A DNA stretch of 64,000 nt from Candidatus Streptomyces philanthi (GCA_018114805.1 CP073042.1:2666001-2730000); one strand, 5' to 3'; numbered from the stretch's first letter, positions 9,392 to 20,135 are shown. Made by a program: numbers and translations. The notes: generated by a model not told the origin, from the sequence alone.

Positions 9392-12035
9392 TCAGCCCTG
9401 TGGGACCTCGGTCTTCCGGTCGTGCCGTCCCGTGGCCAGCTCGGCCACCTGCTGCTCGCTCAGCGCTCCCTGGAAAGCCCACACGTCGTCCACCGCGCCC
9501 GGCCAGTAGCCGCCGAAGGTCCCGGCGGTCTTGGCCCGGCCGACCTGGAGGGCCTTGGTGCCGTTGAAGGCCAGCGCGTTGTCGGACCAGGAGACGTGGT
9601 TGACGCAGCCCGCCTGGTCGGCGGCGCCGTCGTCGTCGCCGTCCGGGCAGACCGGGGTCTCGAGTTGTCCGTTGACGTAGAGCCGCACCTGGTCGGCGAA
9701 ACCGTCGTAGACGACCGTCAGGTAGTTCCAGTCGCGGGCGTCAGCGAAGGAGCGGCTCTCCACGGTGGTCACGCTCGCCCCGTCGGCGTCGGTGGCCGGC
9801 AGCGTCACCCGCCAGCGGCCCGGCGAGTCGGCGCTTGGGCCTGGCACCCAGCCGACCGTGACCGCGCTGCGCCGCCCGCCCTCGATGCCGAGTACGGTCA
9901 CCGGCCCGTCGGGGAGGGCCGCGGCCTGCGCCCAGCCGGCGACGGTGAAGCTGGCGCCCGTGTCGATCGGCGAACCCGTGGTCGTGGCGTGGTCGTCCTT
10001 GCCGTCCAGGACCAGCGCCCCGTCGTCCACCCAGCCGGGACCGACGCGGGCGCCGGAGGCGAGGGTCAGCGGGCGGCGGCCGGCGGAGTCGTCGGACGAG
10101 GTGGCCGGCGTCCGAGACGCGGGGGTGCCAGTCGACCCGCTTGTTCTTCGGCAGGCTGGACGGCAGCTTGATGGAGAAGTCGGAGCCCGAGCGCTTGCTG
10201 GTGGTGGTCGAGGACCAGCGCGGCTTCCAACCCTGCCCGTCACCGGCGTCCCAGGTGGCCTGAAACTGGACCTTCACGTTGTCACCGTCCGGGTCACCCA
10301 CGTTGTTCACCCGCACCGTGGGCAGCGACCGCACGCGCACCACCTGTTCGGCCGGGCGGCACGTGCCGCCCGGGTCCGAGGTGAGCTGGGCAGTGCGCAG
10401 TTGGGTGGGCCGGCGGTTGTACTTCACCCGCAGGTACGCGTTGTCGGCGAACCGCTTCCAGCCGTAGCGGTCACTCTCGTTGGAGGCCCGCAGGCCGAAG
10501 GTGATCGAGGGCCAGCCCTGCTCGGCGGCCTACCGTACGACGCCGCCCACCTCGAACTCCGCGTCCGCCGCGGCGCACCCGTCGGCGCCGTACGCGAAGC
10601 TCCTGTTCCGCAGATGGTCGGCCCAGAAGCCTTCGGCGTTCTGGGAGTTCCAGGTGGTGGACGAGGAGATGGGCTTCGTACGCCACAACTGCACCTCGCG
10701 CGCCTCACAGGAGGCCGCGTGCGTCTCGCGGACCACGAACTCGGCCAACAGGATGGAGCGGCCGGTGAAGCGCGAGGTCGGGATCTGTTAGAAGAGCCGC
10801 TTGGTGTCCTCCGGCTTGCAGTACGCCCAGCCGCAGTATCCGAGCCCGGCGTCCGGGTCGCCGTTGAACTTCCACTGCGGGGTGCCGGCCCAGTACCGCG
10901 AGGCCACCGTCCAGGAGGAGGCGCGGGGGGAGTACCACTGCGGGTCGATGTAGACCGGGTAGACCGTGTCCTCGCCGGTCAGCAGCGTCTCGTCCGGGGT
11001 GAGGACGAGTTCGCCGCCGCCCGCGCCGACCTCCACGCCGACGGGCGCGGGCCGCCCGCCGCCGGCACTGCCGGGGGCGGGGACGTCCGCGTCGCCGGCG
11101 CGGGTCGCGGCGGGCATGGAGCCCGCGCTGGGGGTGGGCTTGTTGTCGGCGCTGGCGGCGGGCTCGCTGTCGGAGCCTCCCGCCGTACGGGCGCCCGCGG
11201 TGCCGGCCGGGGCCATCGTACCGCTGGAGTCCCACATCACCGGTCGCAGGGCCTCGAAGACCGCGTTGCCGGCGCCGTCGTCCACCGCCGCGAGGGTGCC
11301 GTCGGGCGCCTCCTGGACGGTCACACCCTGTGCCGCGACCCGCAGTCGCAGCTCGGCGAGTTGCTCGCTGGCCGCCGCCGCGGCCGACTTCACGACGAGC
11401 AACTGCGCGAAGCCGTCGACCTCCGCCGTCAGCCGCAGATCGACGCCGGGCAGCACCTCCGGGTAGACGGCGAAGTCCCCGTCGAGCCGGGGCGCGGGCA
11501 GCGGCGTCGGCCAGCTCAGCGCCAGCTCCCGACCGGCCCGGCGCAGCCGCGCCATCGGGGCCGTCCCGCCGCCGGAGAACTCCAGGCCCACCGACGTACC
11601 GCCGGGCACCACCGCCCCGTCGGCCGCGCGGCGAAGCGAGGCGTCCACCGGCTTCCAGCCGCCGTCTGCCCGCACCCGCACCGGGCGCACGTGCTCCCGG
11701 GCCTCCAACTCGCCGCCGGGCGTGGCGAACACCTCGCTGGTCTCGGTGCGCAGGGAGGTCACCTCGACGTCGGCGCCGGTACGCCGGGCCTGGTCGAGGG
11801 CGTCGGACTCGGAGGTGGCGGTGGCGGGGCCGTGGGGCGCGGATGCGGACGCGCTAGCGGAACGTTTCTGCGCCACGCCCGCACCGCCCGCCTTCCCCGC
11901 CCCGGAAGCCGCCGGGGTCGCCGGTCCGGCGACCGCCTCCGGCGCCTTGGCCGGCAGCAGCCCGACCGTCAGCGCCAGCCCGAGCACGGTGAAGACGGCA
12001 CCCCGGAATCTTCGCGGGCGCGCACAACCTGACAT
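9392..12035 (-). pseudogene. Secreted LamG/DNRLRE-domain protein preceding the RHS gene, disrupted
   Basis: About 880 codons. The ATG at 12035 follows GGAGGGGCTGAGGGG and starts a signal peptide (GAVFTVLGLALTVGLLPAKA). Then come a DNRLRE-type region (TVYPVYIDPQWYSPRASSW, ASRYWAGTPQWKFNG), a Cys-containing section and a C-terminal LamG-like jellyroll (SFTVAGWAQAAALPDG, YLTVVYDGFADQVRLYVNG, GAVDDVWAFQGALSEQQV). Proteins like this commonly sit just upstream of RHS genes in Streptomyces and are thought to be cell-surface partners. Disruptions: in-frame TAA at 10788-10790 (probably Tyr originally), TAG at 10530-10532 and a frame change near 10130. The RHS gene follows after 137 bases on the same strand. 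Confidence 0.75.
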
Positions 12036-12315
12036 CCCCTCAGCCCCTCCCTGCCGCACGCGATGCGAGCCATCGCGGTGGTGCGCGCGACCGTAGGGAC
12101 ACGGAGCGCTATTGATCCACTACAACAAAGAGCAGCAAAGGCCGCATTCGGCCGCACGATATCGACATGCCGATATGACTCCCGTCACAACTTCAACCGG
12201 CGCGTGAACGGCGGAAGGCGCCCCGGAATGCCCCACACGACCGCCACACACCGTGGATGACTCGTGGAGGCAGCGTGAAGGCACGCTGTCACTGGCCCCG
12301 GACCTCGCGGCGGAG

Positions 12316-13134
12316 CTACCCGCCCGCCCCCTCCCCCGCTTCCAACAGTGGGTTGGCCCGGTCGGCCACCACGTCCTGGGCCGCATCGGCGAAGGCGCGG
12401 AGTTGGTGTGTCGTCGCGGAGGGGCGCCACAGCAGGCGCCAGGCGAAGGGCGGCGCGTCCTCGATCGGTACGTACGCCACGTCGGGGCGGGAGTCGAAGC
12501 GCTGCGCGTGCGCGGGCACGGTCAGCGCGTCCACCTCGGGCGCGAGGAGCCAGGGGCGGAGCACGGGGGTACGGGCCAGGTCGTCGAGGCGGACCGCGGC
12601 GCGGCGGGCGAAGGGGTGCCGGGCCGAGACGGCGAGCACGGGGTCTTCGCGGAAGAGGACCGGGCTCTCGCTCACCTCCGGCCGCAGCGGCGGGGCCACG
12701 CAGAGCAGTACGTCGATCTCGTCGCCGGCGAGGAGGGTGGTGGCATCGGCGTACCGCTGCTCCAGGGCCCGCACCTCACCGGCCGGGGGCCGGGCCCGGA
12801 AGACCTCCGCGACCTCGTACACGAACATGCCGACCCCGGCGCCGATGAACCCCACCCGCAGCACCCCGCCGCCCCGGCCCGCCTCGACCGCCCGTGCGAT
12901 GGCCGCCTGGATCTGGTCGTACGCCGGCGCCAGGTCGTCCCGCAGTTGGCGGCCGATCGCCGTGAGGGCGACCAGGCGGCTCGTACGGTCGAACAGGCGG
13001 GCCCCGATGCGGCGTTCCATCTTCTTGACGGCCTGGATGATCCGGGCCGGGGACACGTGCAGCCGCTCGGCGGTGCGGCCGAAGTGCAGTTCCCACACGA
13101 GCGTCAGGAAGATCTCGATGTCGCGGTGTTCCAC
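12316..13134 (-). CDS. LysR-family transcriptional regulator
   Basis: 272 residues. The N-terminal winged helix (EIFLTLVWELHFGRTAERLH, then SPARIIQAVKKMERRIGARL) is followed by a type 2 periplasmic-binding-like sensor domain beginning VLRVGFIGAGVG. It starts at GTG 13134, preceded by GGATGAGGGGGTCGG. LysR regulators usually control the divergent gene; here that is the NmrA-like/DUF1772 pair across 292 bases. Inducer unknown. The gene is intact, unlike its divergent partners. Confidence 0.9.
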   Translation of the reverse strand: MEHRDIEIFLTLVWELHFGRTAERLHVSPARIIQAVKKMERRIGARLFDRTSRLVALTAIGRQLRDDLAPAYDQIQAAIARAVEAGRGGGVLRVGFIGAGVGMFVYEVAEVFRARPPAGEVRALEQRYADATTLLAGDEIDVLLCVAPPLRPEVSESPVLFREDPVLAVSARHPFARRAAVRLDDLARTPVLRPWLLAPEVDALTVPAHAQRFDSRPDVAYVPIEDAPPFAWRLLWRPSATTHQLRAFADAAQDVVADRANPLLEAGEGAGG

Positions 13135-13426
13135 CCGACCCCCTCATCCGTAACCCACAGATTAACGGACCGTGCGGATTCGGCCGTTGTTACCGCTGCC
13201 GCACCGGTCGAGAGTGGTGAGCGACGGCCAAGCGGACGTCGCGGCGCCGGGCAATCATCGTCGCGGCGGCCGGGCCATCGTCACGGCCGCCGAGCGGCGG
13301 TCAGGCAGCGGATGACAGCGACCGAGCGGCGGCCGAGCCGCGAACCAGACGCTGTCCGAAGGCACTTCGACAGCGGACCAGCAGCGCGCAAGCAGCGTTC
13401 GAGCAGCGACCAACGGGGAGCACACC

Positions 13427-14237
13427 ATGACGCAGCACCACCCCATGACCCTCGTCCTGGGCGGTACGGGCAAGACCGGCAGCCGGCTCGCGCTCCGGCG
13501 GGCTGCCCTTCGACTGGGAGCGGCCGGCGACCTGGGGGCCGGCCCTGGACGGCGTGCACGCGGTGTACGTCTCGTACTACCCCGACCTGGCCGTGCTGGG
13601 CGCGGTCGAGGCGGTGGGCGCCTTCGCGGAGTTGGCGGTGGCCCGGGGCGTGCGGCGGCTCGTGCTGCTGTCGGGGCGCGGCGAGGACGAGGCCCTGGCA
13701 TGCGAGCGGGCCCTGGTGGCAGCGGCCGAGTCGGGGGCGGACGAATCGGGAGCGGGAGCAGGTGCCGGGACTGACTGGACGGTGTTGCGGTGCGGTTGGT
13801 TCAACCAGAACTTCAGCGAGGGCTACCTGCTCGGCCCGCTGCTGGCCGGTGAGGTGGCGCTGCCGGCGGGGTCGGTGGGCAAGCCGTTCCTCGACGCGGA
13901 CGACATCGCCGACGTGGCCACCACGGTGCTGACCGAGGACGGGCACGCGGGCCGGGTCTACGAGCTGACCGGGCCCCGGCTGCTCACCTTCGCCGAGGCC
14001 ACCGGCCGACCCGTGCGCTACGCGCGGATCAGCCCGGAGGAGTTCGCGGCCGGGCTCACCGCCGAACAGGTGCCGGCCGACGTGGTCGCGCTCCTGGGCT
14101 ACCTCTTCGGCACGGTCCTCGACGGCCGCAACGCCAGAGTCACCGACGACGTGCGACGCGTCCTGGGCCACCCCGCCCGCGACTTCGCCGACTTCGCCCG
14201 GGCCGCGGCGGCATCGGGCGCCTGGGACGAGGAGTGA
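13427..14237 (+). pseudogene. NmrA-like NAD(P)H-binding protein, internal deletion and frameshift
   Basis: ATG 13427 follows GGGGAGCACACC. The protein starts with a proper Rossmann glycine motif (MTLVLGGTGKTGSRLA) and then jumps, out of frame, to sequence expected about 15-20 residues later (GLPFDWERPATW, readable from about 13497). The rest is well preserved: DGVHAVYVSYYPDLA, RGVRRLVLLSGRGEDEAL, TVLRCGWFNQNFSEGY. Such NmrA/SDR-a proteins are often redox sensors or quinone reductase-like enzymes. It is 6 bases upstream of the DUF1772 gene, a common pairing. A short deletion removed the loop after the first helix and shifted the frame. Confidence 0.75.
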
Positions 14238-14243
14238 TCCGCG

Positions 14244-14959
14244 ATGCAACTCAAGACCCTGCACACCGTCGCGCTGCTCGCGACGACCCTCACCACTGGC
14301 CTGATGGCCGGCCTGTTCGCCGCCTTCTCGTACGCGGTCATGCCCGGCCTCGGCGGGTCGAGCGACCGCACCTTCGTGGAGGGGATGCAAAAGATCAACG
14401 CGTCCATCCTCAACGGCTGGTTCATGTTCTGCTTCCTGTGCGGCATCGCGTTGACGGCCCTCGCCCTGGCGCCGACCGTGCGGCGCTGCCGTGGATCATC
14501 GCCGGACTCGTGCTCTACCTGGCCATGTTCGTGATCACCAGCGGCGTGAACGTGCCCCTCAACGACCAGTTGGCCAAGGCGGGCGACCCGGCGCGGATCG
14601 CCGACCTGACCGCCGCTCGCCGGGACTTCGAGGCCCGCTGGGTAACCTGGAACACCGTGCGCGCCGTCGCCAACATCGCCGCCTTCGCCGTCCTGGCCTG
14701 GGCCCTCGTCCTGCACGGCCGCACCACCGCGTCGTCAACGACGGCTGAGCCCACAGCCGGGGCGTCGGTTACGGCTGCGGCTCCGGCCGACGTGTCCGGA
14801 CCGGGCGTCGTCTCGTACGGGTCGGGAGCTGTGCCGTACGGGTCGGGAGTGGTCGCCTACGGGTCTGGGCCGGGCTCGTACCGAGGGGGAACGGTCCCGT
14901 ACCGGTCGGGAGCGGTCGCGTACGGGACGGGTACGGGCGGGGCGTCAGCCCCGTCATGA
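14244..14959 (+). pseudogene. DUF1772 (anthrone-oxygenase-like) membrane protein, frameshifted
   Basis: ATG 14244 lies 6 bases after the NmrA-like stop; the ribosome site GAGGAG overlaps that stop. The first 80 residues include MAGLFAAFSYAVMPGL and INASILNGWFMFCFLCG. Near 14480 the frame changes and the domain continues as RAALPWIIAGLVLYLAMFV and SGVNVPLNDQLAKAGDP, with WNTVRAVANIAAFAVLAWAL as the last helix. DUF1772 proteins have four membrane helices; the VPLND block is characteristic. An unusual repetitive tail follows the domain. The stop overlaps the convergent BTAD regulator by 6 bases. Confidence 0.75.
14807..14940 (+). repeat. 21-bp repeats encoding a Tyr/Gly/Ser heptad tail
   Basis: Six to seven imperfect 21-base units encode V-V-S-Y-G-S-G, A-V-P-Y-G-S-G, V-V-A-Y-G-S-G and similar heptads at the C-terminus of the DUF1772 protein. 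The tail is absent from ordinary DUF1772 proteins and could vary in length by slippage. Confidence 0.7.
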
Positions 14960-17349
14960 GCCCTCGGGTTCCGCGAGGGCGGCATCCAGGGCGGCGAGGT
15001 GGCGGGCGACCGGGCCGAGGGTGAGTAACCCACTGCCGGCGCCCGCCAACTCACCTGCGGCAGGCAGGAGTTGTCCATGAGCCAGGCGCATGAGCGCCCG
15101 ATCGCCGACGCCGATGGCGACCCGGCCGATCAGGCACCACATGGCCTCGTACAGCAGGTCGTGGGGCGGGGGCGGGGCCGCGCGGAGCGCCGTCGCCGCC
15201 TCCGCACGCCGCCCGCCGGCGAGCAGGAGCAGCGGGCGGACCCCACGGCTCGTAGGGGCCCCAGTAGGTGTCCCGGTCTGCGCTCCAGTCGGCGTCTCGG
15301 TCAGCGCCTCGGCCAGGGGCCGGATCGGCGGGCGGCGGCGCGCCGTCCCGGTCCTCCTCACGGGTCAGCCGCAGGCACAGAAGCGCCAGCGGCAACAGGC
15401 CGCGCTCCAGACCCGGCATGCCGGCGCCGTCCAGGCGTGCGGCGGCGGCCCGGTAGGCCGCCTCGGCGTCGAGCCCCGTGGGCTGGCCGGTCGCGGCGCG
15501 GCGGAGCGCGCGGTACCGCTGCGTGAACACGCCCACCAGCGGCAACTCGTGCCGCTCGGCCAGGCCGTCCACGGCGGCCGCGTGCCGGTCGGCGGTCGCG
15601 AAGTCGGCGAGCGCGCAGCGGGCCTGGACGCGGATGAGGTGGCCCAGCACCTCGTAGGCGACCAGGCCGTGCCGGGCGGCCAGGGCGACGAGTTCGGCGC
15701 CGATCACGTCCCGGTCCGCACGTTCGAAGCACTGCATGAACCGCCCGCCCAGCGCGAACGCGAGCAGCGCCGGGTCGTCCAACCGGCGGGCGATCTCCTC
15801 CGCCTCCCGCGCGGCCCGCCACGCCCGCGGCTCGGGATTCGCAGGGGTTACGGACTGCGCGGCTGCGGCCTGCGAGGGCCTGCGGCAGCGGGCGCGCGTA
15901 GGGGCGACGCGGGTACGGGCGACGCGGGTACGGGCACGGACCCGGGCACGGACGTGTTCCCGGACCCGAACCCCGTTCTGGGAGAGGTCGCCGCCGCGAG
16001 GGTGGCCAGGTCGGCGGCCTCCGGCGGGTCGGTCGGGGACCGGGTGCCGCGGGTCTCCAGGGCGATGGTGGCCAGCAGGCGGGCCCGGGCCGCCGCGTGA
16101 CCGGGGGCCGGGAGGGCGGCCAGGGTGCGTTCGGCCGCGGCGGCGACGATGCGCGCCGCCTGCTCCGGGTCGTCCGCGCGGGTCCAGATCGCCGGTACGT
16201 CGTACGCGCCGATCACCCGCGCGGTCAGCTCCGGGTCCCCCAGCTCCTCCGCCGCCGCGACGGCCGCCACCCGGTGAGCGCGGGCCGCCTCCAGCCCCTC
16301 GCCCCCGGTCAGCGCGAGGCTGCGGAGCAGGCCCACCGTCGATTCGAGCCGGGCCCGCGCCCCGGCGGAGACAGCCCGGTCGTAGTCGGCCGCGGCCCGC
16401 GCCCACACCCGGGCCGCGGCGCCGGCGGGGTCGGAAGCTTCGCGGTCGGCGGCCGGCCGCACCTCGGAGGCCCGGGCCGCGCCCGACGGACGCTACGCGA
16501 CCGGGCCGGCGGCGTCTGGGCCGGCGACGACCACGTGGGTGGCGTCCGGGCCGGCGACGACCACGTGGGCAGCGTCCAGGTGGAGAACGTGCAGGTGGGC
16601 CGCCTGGTCGAGCACGTCCGCCTCCAGTTGGCGCAAGGCCAGGGCCCGGGTCCACGCCGAGCTGCTCGACCAGCAGCGCGCGGGCCAGGCGCAGCACGGC
16701 GAGCGCGTCGCCCTGCCGGCCCGTGCGGTAGAGCGCGAGGGCGAGCAGCCGCCAGGCGTCCTCGCGCCACGGGTGCTCGGTCACGTGCGCGTCCAGGTCC
16801 GGCACCGCCTCCGCGGCCAGCCCGAGCGCCAGTCTCGCCCCAGCCCGCCGCTCGACGGCGTGCAGCCGCAGCTCCGCCAACCTGGCCCGTTCGGCGCGGG
16901 CCCACGGCGCCTCGGCGAACTCGGCGTACCCGGGCCCGCGCCACCACCCGAGCCCCTCGTCGAGCCGTACGAGCGCGTCGGCCGGCGGCAGCGTGGCCGC
17001 CGCCGTCACCGCCCGCTCGAAGCGCCACGCGTCCACCGCGTCCGGCTCGGCGCGCAGCGCGTACCCCGGGCCCTCGGTGACCAGCAGCCAGGCCGGCGCG
17101 CGCGGCGGGCGCTCCGGTTTCCAGCGCGCGCGCCGGAGGGCGGCGACGAAGGTGCGTACGGCACTCACGGCGCCCGCCGGCGGCTCCTCCCACAGGTCGG
17201 TCGACGAGGTGGCCGACCGGTACGACGCGGCGCCGGGCGACGATCAGCCGGACCAGCACCGCGCGGTGCCGTGGGCCTTTCAGCGCGATCGGCTCCCCGG
17301 TCTCGTCCCAAGCCGATACCGGCCCCAGCACCCCGAACACCGCCCGCAC
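14954..17349 (-). pseudogene. AfsR/SARP-type BTAD transcriptional regulator, multiply disrupted
   Basis: An N-terminal OmpR-like winged-helix start (VFGVLGPVSAWDE, IALKGPRHRAVLVRLIVARR) leads into a bacterial transcriptional activation domain (AWRFERAVTAAATLPPADAL, LGWWRGPGYAEFAE, HPWREDAWRLLALALYRTG, LVEQLGVDPGP) and a long helical TPR-like region (AREAEEIARRLDDPALLAFA, VAYEVLGHLIRVQARCALA). The GTG at 17349 has GGAGAGG 7 bases upstream; ATG 17391 is an alternative. Frame changes lie near 17195, 16640, 15900 and 15240, and a TAG at 16493-16495. A section near 15890-15970 is a low-complexity Arg/Thr/Val run from GTACGGGCG repeats. It is divergent from the hydrolase at 17642, which it may have controlled. 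Confidence 0.75.
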
Positions 17350-17641
17350 CCGCACCGCCTCTCCGTACCGCCAGCCTCTCCGTACTGCCATCTGCTCACC
17401 GCGTACGCCAGCCGCTCAGCGCGTGCCGGGTCCGCGCCCGCCGGAACCGCGCGCCTGCAACGGGGCCGAACGGCGCCGGCCCCCGCCCCACACGCCCCGC
17501 TCCTCGCCACCGTATAGCGCGCTCATCCATCGCTCATCCGCGCCCAGCAGGCTGGGAACGTACCTGCCCACGGCGCGCGGTGGCGGCCCGACCACCCCGT
17601 ACCGCCCGCCCGGGCCCCCGCCCCGACCTAGGACGTGCGCC

Positions 17642-18514
17642 ATGCCGCTCTCCCGCCTCCCCCACTTCGCCTACCAGCGCGTTCGCGTCGCCGACGGCGT
17701 CTCGCTGAACGTGGCGGTCGCCGGTTCCGGCAGCCCGATCGTGCTGCTGCACGGCTTCCCGCAGACCCACCTCATGTGGCGGCACGTGGCCGCCGACCAC
17801 ACCGTGATCTGCCCCGACCTGCGCGGCTATGGAGCCAGCGACAAGCCGGCCGAGGGCGGCGACCCGCTCACGTACGCCAAGCGCACCATGGCCGCGGACG
17901 TCGTCGCCCTCGCCCGCGCGCTCGGGCACGAACGGTTCGTGCTGGCCGGGCACGACCGGGGCGCGCTCGTCGCCTTCCGCGCCGGCCTGGACCACCCGTC
18001 CGCCGTCACCCACCTGGCCTGCCTCGACGTGCTGCCCACCCTGGACATGTGGGACGTCATGCACGGCACCAGCGCGGCCGTCGGCTACCACCTGTACCTG
18101 ATGGCCCAGCCGCCCGGCCTGCCCGAGCGGATGATCAGCGCGAGCGCCGACGCGTTCTTCGGCTCGTTCCTGGACGCCTGGGCCAACGACCCGCGCGCCA
18201 TCCCCACCGACGTACGCGCCGCCTACCTGGACGCCTGCCGCGCCGCCGTGCCCTCCATCGTGGCCGACTACCGCGCCTCGGCCGGCATCGACGTCGAGCA
18301 CGACGAGGCCGACCGGGCCGCCGGCCACCAGTTCGCCATGCCCGTCACCGTCCTCCAGCAGGACTGGGGCGCCGCCCTCGGCTTCGACGCGGCGGCCCGC
18401 TGGCGCGCCTAGGCCCCCGACCTGCACCACGCCACCGTCCCCTGCGGCCAGTTCATGGCCGAGGAGGCCCCGGAGACGATCGCCACGGCCCTGCGCGACC
18501 TGCTGAAGCGGTAG
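17642..18514 (+). pseudogene. Haloacetate-dehalogenase-like alpha/beta hydrolase, in-frame stop and lost catalytic His
   Basis: 290 codons if read through. Fluoroacetate-dehalogenase features are clear: oxyanion motif LHGFPQTHLMW, RGYGASDKP, nucleophile Asp in LAGHDRGALV, and a cap with MWDVMHGTSAAVGYH. At 18410-18412 the codon expected to be Trp (RWRAW-APDL) is TAG. After it the sequence continues in frame to the TAG at 18512-18514, but the catalytic His position reads CGQFMAEEAPE instead of the usual CGHF, a one-base change. The family hydrolyses haloacetates or related esters. Two independent losses suggest a genuinely inactive gene. It is divergent from the BTAD regulator with about 250 bases between. 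Confidence 0.8.
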
Positions 18515-18645
18515 CCCCTCGCCCCCCCGCAGCCGATGAGTGGCTGCGCGGACAGTGCAGCCTTGGGAGGGCGGCGGGGTCCCGTTGGGGGCCTTGACCT
18601 GGCGGAGGGTGTGCCTGTGGGTGGGCCCCGGCTTTCGGTACGCGC

Positions 18646-19027
18646 GGGGCCCAGCCCCGCTCGGCGGGGACGACGACGGGGTGCCGTTCTTGGCCTTGAT
18701 CTCCCAGGGGCCAACCCCGCGAGGGCGGGGAGGACTGCTTGCTCTCGTCCTGCGCCTGCTCAACAGCCGGACCAACCCCGCTGGGTCGCGGGGACACCTC
18801 CAGGCCCAGCGCCAACTTGGCCTGCACCTCGGGGCCCAACCCCCGCATGACGGCCCTGATCATCGGCGGCAGCGGCGGGCCCAACCCATGCGGGTGCGGG
18901 GACGGGCAGATAACCGACCCTGCCTCATGGTTGAGGTAGGGGCCAACCCCGTGTGTGCGGGGACGAGGGACCCCTTCGATACCTGTGGCGGCTGGGTCGG
19001 GGGCCATCCCCGCACGCGCGGGGAAGA
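18646..19027 (-). CRISPR. CRISPR array 1, seven type I-E-like repeats, decayed
   Basis: Repeats begin on the plus strand at 18646, 18707, 18768, about 18831, about 18877, 18939 and 19000. Most neighbours are exactly 61 bases apart, i.e. about 28 bases of repeat plus 33 of spacer, as in type I-E. The core is CCCCGCNCGYGCGGGG with GGGGCCA before it. Read on the minus strand this matches the form known for actinobacterial type I-E arrays. The repeat at 19000, next to the leader, is the most regular; the others carry AAC for ATC and further changes, and those near 18831 and 18877 have small indels. A very degenerate further copy may lie near 18588. No cas gene is in the window. Confidence 0.85.
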
Positions 19028-19097
19028 GAGCAATTGACCTGCGAGTTTACCGCGCCCGACCCCGGTTTTTTGCAACTTCCGCGAACTCCGACCTATC
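19028..19097 (-). promoter_or_regulatory. CRISPR leader 1
   Basis: About 70 bases directly beyond the last repeat are shared with the other two arrays. CAATTG lies 3 bases from the repeat end, and a 38-base core (19060-19097) contains a T run (an A run on the minus strand) and GCAACTTCCGCGAACTCC. Its place at the intact end of the array identifies it as the leader, so transcription and spacer gain would proceed on the minus strand. Confidence 0.8.
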
Positions 19098-19179
19098 GCC
19101 CAAGCCAGACAAGCGACTCACAGCACCCCCTACACGATCCCGCCAGCGTCGTGCCAAAAACCCGGCTACCGACCACACA

Positions 19180-19905
19180 TCACTCTGCCACGGGCAGGCA
19201 CTCGGCGAGCAGGCCGACAACATCGCGCCAGGCACGTTCCGCATGCAGCGGGTGGTGGCTGACGCCAGGACGCACCGCGTGGTCGACGTTCGGGTGGTGG
19301 AAGGCGTGCTCGGCGCCACCGTAGATCACCAGGCGCCAATCGACACCTGCGGCCTACATCTCCGCAGCGAACGCTTCGCGTTGCGCGGGCGGCATGATCG
19401 GGTCTTCCGACCCGACTCCGGCCCACACCGGACAACGTATGTTCGCGGCCTCGCCCGGTCGCCCCGTGGTCACCGCGTTGATCGTCCCGATCGCGCGCAG
19501 ATCCACGCCATCACGCCCGAGTTCCAACGCGATGGCGCCCCCGGTGCCGTACCCGATGGCGGCGATTCGATCGGGGTCCGTCCGCGGTTCGGCGCGCAGC
19601 ACGTCGAGCGCCGCGTAGCCGATGTCCCGCATCCGTTCAGTGTCGTCAAGCAGAGGCATGATGTACGCCATCATCTCCTCGGGGTCGCTGAACCAACGCC
19701 CACCATTGATGTCGAAGGCCAGCGCCACGTAACCCAGTTCGGCCAGCGCGTCAGCCCGTCGGCGCTGGACGTCGTTCAACCCCGGCCCCTCGGGCCCGAG
19801 CAGAACCCCGGGCAGAAACCCAACGCCGGCGGGAATCGCGAGGTGCCCCACCATCGTGAGGCCGTCGGCCGGGTACTCGACCGTGCGCGTTGTCATCGTT
19901 GTCAT
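19180..19905 (-). pseudogene. Dienelactone-hydrolase-family protein with an in-frame stop
   Basis: 241 codons from ATG 19905 (MTTMTTRTVEYPADG). The alpha/beta fold pattern is visible: GFLPGVLLGPEGPGLNDVQR, YVALAFDINGG, the nucleophile-elbow sequence IAAIGYGTGGAIALELG, CPVWAGVGSEDPIMPP, and the catalytic His in YGGAEHAFHHP. At 19354-19356 a TAG replaces what is probably Gln (AAEM-stop-AAGVDWRL), cutting off the His and last helix. The elbow has Gly where classic dienelactone hydrolases have Cys, as I recall for this subgroup. The gene sits between CRISPR leader 1 and array 2, on the same strand. Confidence 0.75.
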
Positions 19906-20048
19906 ACGTCTGGACGGTAATGACCGCCGAGCCCAACCGGGCATGTGTTCACCGCCGGCAGAACAACGCCGCGCGCCTCTGAAGTGCGGCGACAGCGCGG
20001 GGGTTTCGCCGCGAAGCAGGGGTTGTGGGGCGGGGTTGGGGCCGGCCC

Positions 20049-20135
20049 GGACCCAACCCCGCACGCGCGGGCACCAGTTACCACCGCCTGCCGCCACGGT
20101 GACAGCGGTGGGGCCATCCCCGCGCGCGGGGACCA
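20049..20135 (-). CRISPR. CRISPR array 2, two repeats and one spacer
   Basis: Repeats begin at 20049 and 20110, exactly 61 bases apart. The one next to the leader (20110) has GGGGCCATCCCCGCGCGCGGGGA and is two bases shorter in the loop; the distal one (20049) has AAC for ATC and GGGC for GGGG. The single spacer is about 33 bases (20077-20109). No third repeat was found 61 bases further left. Confidence 0.8.
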
